Part shown: positions 19,262-28,027 of the stretch, piece after piece
How positions within the stretch are numbered: position 1 is the stretch's first letter
Layout: each line of letters opens with the position of its first letter
DNA from: Aeromonas bestiarum
GTDB lineage: Bacteria > Pseudomonadota > Gammaproteobacteria > Enterobacterales > Aeromonadaceae
Length of the DNA stretch: 64,000 nt
Reading direction: 5' to 3'
Assembly (NCBI RefSeq): GCF_000819745.1
Contig: NZ_CDDA01000015.1
Coordinates: 485,653-549,652, forward strand
The notes under the pieces: model-generated
What the model was told of the DNA's origin: nothing
The model's database searches: none
What the model saw: only the letters and a program-made list of their open reading frames with translations
Made by a program: the position numbers and the translations under genes

Positions 19262-20005
19262 TCAATCCAGCATTGTGCTGTCACCTGCCAGCAGCGCTTC
19301 CATGATGGCCGTCTCGCGGCTGGCGATGGTTTCCAGAAACTCGTTGGCCCGCCCCATCTGATGGCAGACCCGATAGCCGCGCTCGACAAACGAGAAGAGC
19401 TCGCCGAGCCCTGCCAGATGGGCCGGTCCCGAGATAAGCTTGAGAGTGGTGCCGAGGAAAGGCTTGCGGGCCAGCCTGTCCAGGGTGAGCCCCAGATCGG
19501 TGACCAGGGTTATCTGATGGGCCCGCCGCTCGGGTTCGCCCACCTCCCGATAGGCGAGGGCATACGCCTCTGCCGTCAGCCGATGGATGGCCCCACTACG
19601 GCGCAGCGCCACCACCATCAGGTAGTCGAGCTCCTCGGAGAGGGCATCGAGCTCGATCGCCTGGGCCAGCACCTTGAGGCCGGACTCCGGCAGCAATCGC
19701 TCGGCGGTGGGCATGACCCGCATCACGTCCGCATCGCGGCGGGCGCAATCGCCCGGGCCGTAGAGATCCGTCAGGAAGAACTGTGCGGCCGGCCCGTAGC
19801 GTTTGCTCTGCAGCAGATCGCCGTGGGTGCGGCCCAACCGATCCGCCTGCCACTGGCGCAAGCTGTCCCTGTCTTGTTGATCTTCCGGGTGGGTACGCAT
19901 CTGTTCGCGCAGGGAGGCAACCCGGTTGAGCTGGCGATAGAGCCGCCCCAGGGTACTCTCGTCGTCAGCTTGCGGGTCATCGGCTATGTGTGTTTCTTGG
20001 GTCAT
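19262..20005 (-). CDS. FFLEELY-motif-like conserved protein
   Basis: 247-residue soluble protein, largely helical, with the segment AAQFFLTDLYGPGDCARRDADVMRVMP, which matches the pattern of proteins annotated as FFLEELY-motif proteins; their function is unknown to me. I choose the ATG at 20005; a GTG at 20029 would add eight residues. It faces away from the PHA-region gene on the other strand and is separated from prpD by a shared terminator. Its place beside storage-polymer genes is suggestive only. Confidence 0.75.
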   Translation of the reverse strand: MTQETHIADDPQADDESTLGRLYRQLNRVASLREQMRTHPEDQQDRDSLRQWQADRLGRTHGDLLQSKRYGPAAQFFLTDLYGPGDCARRDADVMRVMPTAERLLPESGLKVLAQAIELDALSEELDYLMVVALRRSGAIHRLTAEAYALAYREVGEPERRAHQITLVTDLGLTLDRLARKPFLGTTLKLISGPAHLAGLGELFSFVERGYRVCHQMGRANEFLETIASRETAIMEALLAGDSTMLD

Positions 20006-20264
20006 ATGCTGCTCTCTGGTGACCTGCACCGAATGGCCTGGCGGCTAGATAAAACGAGGGCATGAACCCTGACAGGGAAGCGGAACTGCCACTCGGGTAC
20101 GCCTTTGCCTGTCAGTGTAACGCGAGCGGGAACGAGGAGAAATGCATGGAGCATTTACTCAACCGGCTTTGTTAAGTGAGTCCCAATTATGTTGCAAATG
20201 GCTTTCACTTGTTTGATTCATATGTTTAATATCAATAAATATTGTCACCGCTCAGAGAGTTAGC

Positions 20265-20597
20265 ATGTTTCTATACGATCCCCTTGTCGGCAGCAGCCTG
20301 TCGACCATCAAGGTCAACCGCCAGCATCCCCTAGGATTGGCGGGGGCACGGCTCGCCGCCGAAGCCATCGCGCAGGACATGAGCGAAGAGTACGAACTCG
20401 ACTGTGAGTGGGAAGATGAGGAAGAGACCCGGCTGATGTTTCGTGGCGCCGGGGTCAATGGCTTTCTCTGCCTGACCGACAACAGCCTGCAGCTGGAGGT
20501 GCGTCTCGGCCTGATGCTGCTGCCGGTACGCAGCGTGCTGGAGCAGGAGATCCTCGAATATGTCGATCATCGTCTGCCTTGCCCCAGTCAGGGATAG
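20265..20597 (+). CDS. polyhydroxyalkanoic acid system family protein
   Basis: 110-residue protein of the PHA-granule-region family. The pattern is clear: STIKVNRQHPLGLAGARLAAEAIAQDM, then an acidic strand region, FRGAGVNGFLCLTDNSLQLEVRLGLMLLPVRSVLEQEI. Members are usually encoded next to phasins and PHA synthases; biochemical role unknown. Here the phasin is 5 kb away with WS/DGAT in between and no phaC is visible in the window. Confidence 0.85.
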   Translation: MFLYDPLVGSSLSTIKVNRQHPLGLAGARLAAEAIAQDMSEEYELDCEWEDEEETRLMFRGAGVNGFLCLTDNSLQLEVRLGLMLLPVRSVLEQEILEYVDHRLPCPSQG

Positions 20598-20898
20598 CCC
20601 GAACGGGAATTCAACATTCACCCAATACAGTCGCCGAAATAGCAGGGAATTCGTATTCCTGTATATTAACTGAACGAAACGCATCCTCCGGATAACCATA
20701 TTTTGGAAGGATGCGAGCGGGCGGATTATGTGTTCTGCGATGAAATGTTCACGGCGCTACGTGTTGTTCTGCTCCGGCAAAAAGAATTAATCGAAGCGTA
20801 TTAGCACCAACATATACGACACCTGTTTGTTCGCCATCGAGTATTTTGTTTTCATGAGAAGGGCGCGGACAAATAAGCGAAACGGTAGGGAAAATACC
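20598..20898. other. 301-base non-coding stretch before the WS/DGAT gene
   Basis: No convincing gene. It holds a GGAAT/ATTCC inverted repeat (20646-20659) and a longer one, CGCATCCT (20680-20687) with AGGATGCG (20708-20715), which could end transcription of the preceding gene. The last 100 bases are AT-rich and should contain the promoter of the acyltransferase gene. Confidence 0.6.
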
Positions 20899-22326
20899 AT
20901 GTCACCCTGTGAACTTATCTCCTGTGTCGATACCGCCTGGCTGCGGATGGACAGGCCCAACAATCTGATGCAGATCGTCGGCGTACTGATGTTTGACGGT
21001 CAGCTGGATGAAACCCGACTGCGAGAGAGCCTGCTGCACACAGTACGGGTACAGCCGCGCTTTGGACAGAAAGCCAGTCTGGAGGGGGGCGAATATTACT
21101 GGCGCACCGATCCTGACTTTGATCTCGACCTGCACCTCAAGCGGGTGATCCTGCCGGGCAAGGCCGGCAAGGAGGAGCTGGAGCGGCTGGTGGCCGATTT
21201 TGCCTCCACCCCGCTCAACCACCAGCGTCCCCTGTGGGAGATGCACCTGGTGGATACCTCTCTCGGCGGGCAGGCGCTGGTGGTGCGTTTCCATCACGCC
21301 ATGGGGGATGGCTTCTCCCTGGTGCGGGCCATGCTGACCATGATGGACGAGAGCCCGATCTCGGCCCCCAGACCGCAACCCGAGCCGGTAGCCAACGACG
21401 ACAGCGACGAGGATCACGATCATCAGGGCAGCCGCCTGCTGCGGGCCGGGCTCAAGCTGACCGGCACCCTCTGGTCCAAGTATGTCGAGGTGCTGACCCA
21501 TCCCACCAAGGCGATGGATTACCTCAAAACCAGCCGGGACGTGACCGCCGAGCTTTACACCATAGCCACCCTCTCCGACGATGCCAAGACCCGGCTGAAG
21601 GGGGAAACCGGCAGCACCAAGCGGGTAGCCTGGTCTGAGCAGATCCCGCTACCGGATGTGAAGGCGGTGGGACGGGTGCTCGGCTGTTCGGTCAACGATC
21701 TGCTGATCGCCGCCACCGCAGGGGCGTTTCGCCACTATCTGCTGGCGCAGGGGGACGAGGTCGATGGCGTCGAGATCCGTGCGCTGGTGCCGGTCAACAT
21801 GCGCGCGCCCGACGACAAGGGGGCCCTTGGCAACCGCTTCGGGCTGGTGGCCCTGGACCTGCCCATCGACATAGCACACCCGCTGCAGCGGCTCCATGCG
21901 GTGCGGGATCGGATGCAGGCGCTCAAATCCTCCCTGCAACCGGCCGTGGTGCTGAATTTGCTGGAGGTGATGGGCATGGCCCCCAGGGCAGTGCAGCAAC
22001 AGGCCATCGACATACTGTCGGCCAAGGCCAGCGCCGTCATCACCAATGTGCCCGGCCCCCAGCAGACCCTCTATCTGGCCGGTGCCCGCCTGCGCCAGCC
22101 GCTGTTCTGGGTGCCTCAGGCCGGTGACATCGGGGTTGGTGTCTCCATCCTCTCCTATGACAACAAGGTGCAGCTCGGCCTCATCACCGACAAGAAGCGG
22201 GTGCCGGACCCTGATCTCATTGCCCTGCGCTTCGCCGTGGAGTTCGAACAGCTGCTGTTGCTGGTGTTGATGGAGCCGGACTTGCTCTACGATCCCGAGA
22301 TGCTGGATCAGCTGCTGCACGGCTGA
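20899..22326 (+). CDS. wax ester synthase/diacylglycerol acyltransferase (WS/DGAT)
   Basis: Bifunctional acyltransferase that esterifies acyl-CoA with a fatty alcohol (wax ester) or diacylglycerol (triacylglycerol). 475 residues. The catalytic HHxxxDG motif is intact at residues 132-138 (HHAMGDG). The N-terminus MSPCELISCVDTAWLRMDRPNNLMQIVGVLMF is typical of the family; a further conserved segment, LVPVNMRAPDDKGALGNRFG, precedes TNVPGPQQTLYLAGA. The ATG follows AGGGA with 8-base spacing. A fatty acyl-CoA reductase gene 3.7 kb downstream could supply its alcohol substrate. Confidence 0.92.
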   Translation: MSPCELISCVDTAWLRMDRPNNLMQIVGVLMFDGQLDETRLRESLLHTVRVQPRFGQKASLEGGEYYWRTDPDFDLDLHLKRVILPGKAGKEELERLVADFASTPLNHQRPLWEMHLVDTSLGGQALVVRFHHAMGDGFSLVRAMLTMMDESPISAPRPQPEPVANDDSDEDHDHQGSRLLRAGLKLTGTLWSKYVEVLTHPTKAMDYLKTSRDVTAELYTIATLSDDAKTRLKGETGSTKRVAWSEQIPLPDVKAVGRVLGCSVNDLLIAATAGAFRHYLLAQGDEVDGVEIRALVPVNMRAPDDKGALGNRFGLVALDLPIDIAHPLQRLHAVRDRMQALKSSLQPAVVLNLLEVMGMAPRAVQQQAIDILSAKASAVITNVPGPQQTLYLAGARLRQPLFWVPQAGDIGVGVSILSYDNKVQLGLITDKKRVPDPDLIALRFAVEFEQLLLLVLMEPDLLYDPEMLDQLLHG

Positions 22327-22354
22327 ACCGCGTTAGCACGCCACCTGACATGAA

Positions 22355-22388
22355 ACAAAGAGGCCAACCCGGGGGTTGGCCTCTCTCA
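22355..22388. terminator. terminator between convergent WS/DGAT and helical-repeat genes
   Basis: GAGGCCAACCC (22360-22370) pairs with GGGTTGGCCTC (22373-22383) across GG. A TTTGTTT run follows on the minus strand; the + side tail is weaker. Confidence 0.75.
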
Positions 22389-22406
22389 TTGCGCAGCGCC
22401 GCCGGA

Positions 22407-23207
22407 CTATTCGTCCTCCAGCTCCTCACGGGCGGCTTCCACGTCGAGCCGCTCCATGGCATCCACGGGTTCGCACTCGGCCGCCTCGCCGTAGAGCGCC
22501 TCGGCGGCCGCCATCTTGCTCTTGCCATGCATCATCACCATGGCATTGGCGTACTCCATGCGAGCGATGGCGGAGTGGGGGATGATGGCCAGCGCCGCCT
22601 TGAAGTGGCGATCGGCCTCCTCTTTTTTGGCGCCATAGGTGATGCCACCTATCATGGCCCCCAGCTTGTCGATGATCTCGGCGTGCCAGGCACCGAAGGC
22701 GATGTGGGCTTCCGCATGGTCGGGGGCCAGCGCCAGCGCCTTTTCCAGACTGGTCTTGATCTTGTCACCTATGCCGATGGATAACGCCTTGGAGACAGAA
22801 ATCACCTGGCTGTAACGGCCCAGCGCCAGGGCGTGAAAATACCAGGCGTTGACGTTGTCGGGCTGGCGCTTTTGCAGCTTTTCGGCGTTGCTGGCGGCCA
22901 GCTCGAATGCTTCCCGCTTGGCATACTTGTCATCCAGCAGGTAGCTGGCGTGGATCACCAGCGCCTTGTTCGCCACGTTGAGGCCATCCTCGCCGGCGCC
23001 CAGACCCAGGGCGACGGCCCGGGCGAAATCACCGGCGTGATAGGCCCGCCAGGCTTCCTGTACCTGCTCATCGTCCGGCCAGGGTTCGGCATCCCCCTGG
23101 TGCAGGCGATCCCAGTTCTGCTCAAGGAGCTCCCCGGCATAGTCATAGGCCGCCTCCGGCCAGGGGAAGGGGGTGAAGTCGGACAAGTTGGGTTGTGAAG
23201 TGGTCAT
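22407..23207 (-). CDS. TPR-like helical-repeat protein
   Basis: 266 residues, probably cytoplasmic, not recognised as a named gene. Helical pairs in the TPR style are visible: VQEAWRAYHAGDFARAVALGLGAG, ANAEKLQKRQPDNVNAWYFHALALGRYSQ, and KTSLEKALALAPDHAEAHIAFGAWHAEI followed by ADRHFKAALAIIPHSAIARMEYANAMV. The tail is very acidic. It lies 42 bases downstream of the tetR gene on the same strand, so it is the last gene of the phasin-patatin-tetR-TPR group. Confidence 0.75.
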   Translation of the reverse strand: MTTSQPNLSDFTPFPWPEAAYDYAGELLEQNWDRLHQGDAEPWPDDEQVQEAWRAYHAGDFARAVALGLGAGEDGLNVANKALVIHASYLLDDKYAKREAFELAASNAEKLQKRQPDNVNAWYFHALALGRYSQVISVSKALSIGIGDKIKTSLEKALALAPDHAEAHIAFGAWHAEIIDKLGAMIGGITYGAKKEEADRHFKAALAIIPHSAIARMEYANAMVMMHGKSKMAAAEALYGEAAECEPVDAMERLDVEAAREELEDE

Positions 23208-23249
23208 ATGATTCTCCCTGTTAAAAACACAATCAAAAACACAGTTCTG

Positions 23250-23900
23250 TTAACCCGCCGTCGTGGCGGGCTGGTAATGGGTGGCGATGGCATCCAGATG
23301 GGCGCGGGCATTGGGCCGCAGACGAGGGGCCACCAGCTGCATCACCTGAAACACCCCCAGGGCTATGTCGGCATCCGCACGCGGGTGCAACGCCCGCTGG
23401 TAGGAGATCCAGAAAGTGCCCACCAGCGCTATGTTGGCCGCCAGAGCGCCGATCTGGGCGTCGCTGCCCAGCAGCAAGCCACTGCCGGACAGGCTGTGGC
23501 AGATGGCGGCGGCGGTCTGCTCCTTGCGCCTCAGCAGGGCCGAGAAGCGCAGCTCCACCTTGTGGTTGCCACTCATCAGGGTGCTGATGTCGTAGTAAAA
23601 GAAGCGATACTTCCAGATGAGCTCGAACATCAGGTGCAAAAAGAACCAGATGTCTTCCGTCTCGTCCAGCGGGGGGGTGACAGTGTCGAGCAGATGGGCC
23701 ATCTCCTGTTCGAACTCGCCGAACAGGGCGTTGACTATCTCCTCCTTGTTATGGAAGTGGTAATAGAGGTTGCCCGGACTCATCTCCAGCTCGGCCGCGA
23801 TGGCGGAGGTGGTGACGGTCGGCTCCCCCAGCAGGTTGAACTGGGCGAGGGCGGTGGCCAGAATGCGATCCCGCGTCCGCCGCTTGGGTTTGCGGTCCAT
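23250..23900 (-). CDS. TetR/AcrR-family regulator
   Basis: 216-residue repressor-type protein. N-terminal HTH at about residues 15-60: RDRILATALAQFNLLGEPTVTTSAIAAELEMSPGNLYYHFHNKEEI. The C-terminal ligand domain is helical and aromatic (IWFFLHLMFELIWKYRFFYYDISTLM), fitting a lipid or acyl ligand. ATG at 23900 has GAAGGAG 5 bases upstream and lies one base after the patatin gene, so the two are cotranscribed. A likely target is the perfect inverted repeat at 25931-25954 before the acyl-CoA reductase gene; this is inference. Confidence 0.9.
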   Translation of the reverse strand: MDRKPKRRTRDRILATALAQFNLLGEPTVTTSAIAAELEMSPGNLYYHFHNKEEIVNALFGEFEQEMAHLLDTVTPPLDETEDIWFFLHLMFELIWKYRFFYYDISTLMSGNHKVELRFSALLRRKEQTAAAICHSLSGSGLLLGSDAQIGALAANIALVGTFWISYQRALHPRADADIALGVFQVMQLVAPRLRPNARAHLDAIATHYQPATTAG

Positions 23901-23901
23901 G

Positions 23902-25086
23902 CTACTCCTTCGGTTGGCGACGACCCTTGCCGCCATAACGGTGGGTCAGCCAGTGCTGCAACTGGGTCAGTGAGGCATCCAGCGCCGCTACCGAGCCGGT
24001 GCCCGGGGTGAGCAGGGAGCGCTGTTCATCAGCCAGTGCACTCAGATCAAGCGCCAGACCATGCCTGGCGAGAATGGGGCCAAGCTCGGCCCGTCGCTGC
24101 CACAGATCCCGGCGGGTATGCTGGAAGGCATGCTCGCACAGACGGCGGCGATCCCGGTAACTGAACACATTGGTGAAGAACATCTTGCCATCGGCCGGAG
24201 AGGGCTCGAACAGCAGGGCGTCGGCCTGTGGATACTGGTGCTTGTAGCGATCCATGCCCACGTGCATGCGCGAGTGGATGATGGCGCGAAAGGTCTGGGC
24301 CAGCACCACCGGCAGGCCGCTCTCCACCAGACTGGCGGGGTGTTCACTCGCCATGCCCGCATCGAACGGCACCAGCGGATTGATGCAGAACACCAGATCG
24401 GCCCCCTCCTGCAGCGCCACCGAGGCGTGCAGCGTCTTGATGAGGGCCCCGTCCACGTAGTAGCGGCCGTTGATCAGTGACGGGGGAAACAGACCAGGCA
24501 GGGCGGCAGAGGCTTGTACCGCCGCCGAGATGGGCACGTCGTCCAGCCCTGGGCTGCCAAAGGCGACCGCGTGGCCGGTATCTAGCTCGGTGGCAATGAC
24601 GAACAGACGGCTCTTGAGTTCACGAAAATCGTTGCTGCGGCCCCGGCGAGAGAAGAACTGGGTAAGGATCCGGTCCACTCCACGACTGTCGAACAAGCCG
24701 GTCGGGATCGCTTTGGACAAGCCTTGCAAGGAGCCGAGCAGGCTCTTGTGCAAGGGGGCGGAGAGGTAATCGGCCAGGCACTCCCAGGCCAGTGGCGGCA
24801 AGGAGGAGAGCCGCTTCGCGTATTCACCGAAGGCGGGACGCAACAGGGTGGAGGGATCGAAAAATTCGCCGCTGTCGTCGCTGAGCAGGATCCGCACCAG
24901 CTTGTCGGGGGAGATGCCATTGGCCAGCGCCGAGGCGATCACGGCCCCCGAGCTGACCCCCACATAGATGTCGGCCTGCTCGAAACGCAGCCCCTTGATG
25001 CTGTCAGCCAGGGCGGCGCAGGCTCCGATCTCGTAAATCCCTCCCAGAGGTCCACCTCCGGCGAGGGCAATCGCAATCGTGCTCAT
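23902..25086 (-). CDS. patatin-like phospholipase
   Basis: 394-residue lipid acyl hydrolase. Oxyanion loop GGGPLGG near residue 10, nucleophile Ser45 in GVSSG (residues 43-47), and the catalytic Asp in YYVDGALIK. ATG at 25086 follows GGGAGG; no signal peptide is evident, so it probably acts on intracellular lipid or granule substrate. It sits between the phasin and the TetR gene on the same strand. Some intracellular PHA depolymerases belong to the patatin fold, so granule turnover is one possibility, phospholipid or neutral-lipid hydrolysis another. Confidence 0.88.
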   Translation of the reverse strand: MSTIAIALAGGGPLGGIYEIGACAALADSIKGLRFEQADIYVGVSSGAVIASALANGISPDKLVRILLSDDSGEFFDPSTLLRPAFGEYAKRLSSLPPLAWECLADYLSAPLHKSLLGSLQGLSKAIPTGLFDSRGVDRILTQFFSRRGRSNDFRELKSRLFVIATELDTGHAVAFGSPGLDDVPISAAVQASAALPGLFPPSLINGRYYVDGALIKTLHASVALQEGADLVFCINPLVPFDAGMASEHPASLVESGLPVVLAQTFRAIIHSRMHVGMDRYKHQYPQADALLFEPSPADGKMFFTNVFSYRDRRRLCEHAFQHTRRDLWQRRAELGPILARHGLALDLSALADEQRSLLTPGTGSVAALDASLTQLQHWLTHRYGGKGRRQPKE

Positions 25087-25107
25087 GACATGGCCTCCCT
25101 TCTCAAG

Positions 25108-25140
25108 CAAAACCGGCCCAGCAAGAGGGCATGGGCCGGT
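25108..25140 (-). terminator. hairpin terminator after the phasin gene
   Basis: On the minus strand, ACCGGCCCA (from 25140 down to 25132) pairs with TGGGCCGGT (25120-25112) over an 11-base loop and is followed by TTTG. It probably makes phasin mRNA more abundant than the downstream patatin-tetR message. Confidence 0.7.
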
Positions 25141-25179
25141 GGGTTATGACGCAAGGCCAATCAGGCGTTGCTTGTCAGA

Positions 25180-25761
25180 TCAGGAGAGTGCGGTCTCGCC
25201 TTTCTCCTTGACCTCTTTCACTACGCTCTCGACCTCGGTCGCCAGCGCCTTGACCTCTTCCTTCACCTTGGCGATGGGGGCTGCGGCGGCTTTCTTCACC
25301 GGTGCCTTCTTGACAACCGGTTTCTTGGCGGCAGTCGCGGCGGCGGGTTTGTGCTCCGCGGCCGGCGCGTCCTCTTCATCCTGCGCATCGATGAGTTGTT
25401 GCACCACCTCGGTCAGCTCGGCCATGCGCTTGGAGAGCTTGTCGATGTCCTTGCGGGTCGGGATGCCGAGGCTGGCGACGGCACGAGCCACGCGATCCTC
25501 GAACACTTGCTCCAGACGGCCCCAGGTACCCGTGGTCTTGTCGGTCATGGCAGCGATCTTCTCGTCCGCGCTCTGACGGGTACGGGTCTGCAATGCCTCG
25601 CCTTCCTGTACCAGGGCTTCGAAGATCTTGCCCCCTTCCTCTTGCGCCTTGGCGTAGGCGCCCAAGCCCGCCAGCCAGATCTGCTGGGTGGATTCCTTGA
25701 TGGTCGAGGTGAGCTGGTTGTCGGTCACCGAGCTTGCCAGCGCTTTCAATTTCTTGGCCAT
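25180..25761 (-). CDS. phasin (PHA granule-associated protein)
   Basis: 193 residues. Residues 1-115 are an amphipathic phasin domain (LTSTIKESTQQIWLAGLGAYAKAQEEGGKIFEALVQEGEALQ), followed by an Ala/Pro/Lys-rich, histone-like stretch (KKPVVKKAPVKKAAAAP) and an acidic coiled tail. This is the PhaI/PhaF style of phasin, which coats granules and can contact DNA. It is first in a minus-strand group with patatin and tetR and is divergent from the acyl-CoA reductase gene. Confidence 0.9.
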   Translation of the reverse strand: MAKKLKALASSVTDNQLTSTIKESTQQIWLAGLGAYAKAQEEGGKIFEALVQEGEALQTRTRQSADEKIAAMTDKTTGTWGRLEQVFEDRVARAVASLGIPTRKDIDKLSKRMAELTEVVQQLIDAQDEEDAPAAEHKPAAATAAKKPVVKKAPVKKAAAAPIAKVKEEVKALATEVESVVKEVKEKGETALS

Positions 25762-25930
25762 GATTGTTTCCTTACTGGTGAGTGGGATATAGGTAATGAC
25801 AACAACCTTGGTACATTCGTTGTGGCATTACTGAGCTTTCATCCTCAGTCTATGGAGAAAAAATAGAGGGTTCTACCTAATAACGGAACAGGCAGTCGTG
25901 GTAATTTTGGTCTGGGTCACGAAGATGACG

Positions 25931-25954
25931 TTCAAATGAATATTTCCATTTGAA
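25931..25954. promoter_or_regulatory. 24-base inverted repeat, candidate operator
   Basis: TTCAAATG (25931-25938), 8-base spacer, CATTTGAA (25947-25954): a perfect dyad lying 55 bases before the acyl-CoA reductase start and 170 bases before the divergent phasin start. The size and spacing fit a dimeric repressor such as the TetR protein encoded at 23250-23900; binding is not shown. Confidence 0.55.
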
Positions 25955-26008
25955 GCGTGATATATCTAACAGCAACTAACAGCCCAATCAGTAAGGGAAA
26001 TAAATACC

Positions 26009-27979
26009 ATGGACTATTTCATCACGGGGGGCAGCGGTTTTATCGGCCGCCGGCTGATTAAAAAACTGCTGCAGCGCCCAAATAGCCGGGTGCATTTCTT
26101 GATGCGCGCAGCCCATCTTGAGCGGGTACCCGATCTGCTGGCCTACTGGGGGGTCGACGCGCAGCGCGCAATTCCGGTCGTCGGGGACATGACCCATCCG
26201 CAACTCGGCGTGAGTGTGGCCGAGCAGGAGCCTCTCATAGGCCGGATCGATCACTTCCTCCATCTCGCCGCCATCTATGATCTCAACGCCAAGGCGGGCA
26301 TTCAGCAGCAGGTCAATGCCGAGGGTACCCGTCAGGCACTGCAACTGGCCGAGCGACTCGGCGCCCGCTGCTTCCATCACTGCAGCTCCATAGCAGTGGC
26401 CGGCCTGTTCGACGGTCTGTTCAGGGAAGACATGTTCGATGAGGCCGAACACCTCGACATGCCCTATTTCCAGACCAAGCACGAGGCCGAGGGCATAGTG
26501 CGCCAGGAGAGCACCATCCCCTGGCGCATCTACCGACCCGGGATAGTGGTGGGGGATGCCAATACAGGCGAGATGGACAAGGTGGACGGCCCTTATTACT
26601 TCTTCAAGACCATCCAGAAGCTGCGCCGCATGCTGCCGCCCTGGATGCCCGCCATCGGGGTCGAAGGGGGCCGCATCAACCTGGTGCCGGTCAACTTCGT
26701 GGTGGATGCCATCGATCACATCGCTCACCTCGAGGGGGAGGACAACAAGGCGTTCCACCTGACCGACTCCCATCCGATGCGGGTTGGCGACATGCTGAGC
26801 ACCTTCTCCCGCGCAGCCCATGCACCCGAGCCCGCCATTCGCATCAATGCGGCCCTGTTCAGCTTCATCCCCCGCCATCTGATGACCATGCTGATGGCGC
26901 TGACGCCGGTGCGGCGCATTCGCGATGCGGCGATCGCCGATCTCGGCCTGCCCAAGGACATCTTCCGGCTCATCAACTATCCCACCCGCTTCGACAACCG
27001 CGAAGCCCAGCGGGTGTTGAAAGGGACCGGCATCGAAGTGCCCCCGCTGCACAGCTATGCCTGGCGGCTGTGGGATTACTGGGAGCGTCACCTCGACCCC
27101 GAGCTGTTCATCGATCGCACCCTGCGCGGCCGGGTCGAGGGCAAGGTGGTGCTGATCACCGGCGCCACCTCCGGCATCGGCAAGGCCACCGCAAGAAAGC
27201 TGGCCGAGGCGGGTGCAACAGTGCTGACCATTGCCCGGGACGAACACAAGATTGCCGAAACCCAGGCCGAGTTTGCCGAGCAGGGCTTGACCCTGCAGGT
27301 CTATCAGGGGGATCTGGCGGATCTGGCGCAGGGGGAGACGATCACCCGGCAGATAGTGGCCGAGCATGGCGGGGTGGACATCCTCATCAACAATGCCGGC
27401 CGCTCCATCCGCCGCGCCATAGAGGACTCTTTCGAGCGCTTCCACGATCTGGAGCGCACCATGCAGCTCAACTACTTCGGCACCCTCAAGGTGATCATGG
27501 GGGTGCTGCCCACCATGATCGAGAAGAAGAAGGGCCACATCATCAACATCTCCTCCATCGGGGTGTTGACCAATGCGCCGCGCTTCTCCGCCTACGTCGC
27601 CTCCAAGTCGGCGCTCGACGCCTGGGTGCGCACCGCGGCGTCCGAGTTTGCCGACAAGGGGGTCAATTTCTCCATCATCAACATGCCGCTGGTGAAAACC
27701 CCCATGGTGGCGCCGACCAAGGTGTATGAGCAGGTGCCCATGATGACGCCGGAAGAGGCCGCCGATCTGGTGTGCGACACCATCATCAACAAGCATGTGC
27801 GACTGGCCACCCGGCTCGGGGTGTTCGGTCAGGTGATCCATGCCTTGGCGCCGCGGGTGGCACAGGTGATCATGAACACCAGCTTCCGCACCTTCTCGGA
27901 TCCCAAAGAGGGCGGCGAGTCCAAGGCCTCTGCGGATCAGATGGCGGTATCTACCCTGATCAAGGGCATTCACTTCTGA
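26009..27979 (+). CDS. two-domain fatty acyl-CoA reductase (Maqu_2220 type)
   Basis: 656 residues with two Rossmann domains. N-terminal extended SDR: GGSGFIG at residues 7-13, FHHCSSIAVAGL, then Y-x3-K in YFQTKHEAEG. C-terminal classical SDR from about residue 378: TGATSGIG at 384-391, NNAGRSIRR, NISSIGVLTNAPRFSAYVASKSA. From memory the order and many long segments (DYFxTGGxGFIG, FREDMFxEAExLD, NYPTRFD, ERTMQLNYFGT) agree with the Marinobacter fatty acyl-CoA reductase Maqu_2220, which reduces acyl-CoA to fatty alcohol with NADPH. It could feed alcohols to the WS/DGAT enzyme. A simple aldehyde-reductase role remains possible. Confidence 0.85.
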   Translation: MDYFITGGSGFIGRRLIKKLLQRPNSRVHFLMRAAHLERVPDLLAYWGVDAQRAIPVVGDMTHPQLGVSVAEQEPLIGRIDHFLHLAAIYDLNAKAGIQQQVNAEGTRQALQLAERLGARCFHHCSSIAVAGLFDGLFREDMFDEAEHLDMPYFQTKHEAEGIVRQESTIPWRIYRPGIVVGDANTGEMDKVDGPYYFFKTIQKLRRMLPPWMPAIGVEGGRINLVPVNFVVDAIDHIAHLEGEDNKAFHLTDSHPMRVGDMLSTFSRAAHAPEPAIRINAALFSFIPRHLMTMLMALTPVRRIRDAAIADLGLPKDIFRLINYPTRFDNREAQRVLKGTGIEVPPLHSYAWRLWDYWERHLDPELFIDRTLRGRVEGKVVLITGATSGIGKATARKLAEAGATVLTIARDEHKIAETQAEFAEQGLTLQVYQGDLADLAQGETITRQIVAEHGGVDILINNAGRSIRRAIEDSFERFHDLERTMQLNYFGTLKVIMGVLPTMIEKKKGHIINISSIGVLTNAPRFSAYVASKSALDAWVRTAASEFADKGVNFSIINMPLVKTPMVAPTKVYEQVPMMTPEEAADLVCDTIINKHVRLATRLGVFGQVIHALAPRVAQVIMNTSFRTFSDPKEGGESKASADQMAVSTLIKGIHF

Positions 27980-28003
27980 TTTGAGGAAGCATTCGATAAA
28001 CCG

Positions 28004-28027
28004 GGGCCTGAGCAATCAGGCCCTTTT
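28004..28027 (+). terminator. terminator after the acyl-CoA reductase gene
   Basis: GGGCCTGA (28004-28011), loop GCAA, TCAGGCCC (28016-28023), then TTTT. The stem overlaps the stop codon region of the convergent lipase gene. Confidence 0.85.

Noticed and set aside
20190..20216. Second copy of the CAAATG-type dyad before the PHA-region gene
   Set aside because: GCAAATG and CTTGTTTG are present but the arms do not match each other or the repeat at 25931 well enough.
25988..28015. 675-residue open frame on the minus strand opposite the acyl-CoA reductase gene
   Set aside because: It mirrors the codon structure of the GC-rich reductase, is His/Gly/Asp-rich without any motif, and has no ribosome site. 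Antisense shadow.
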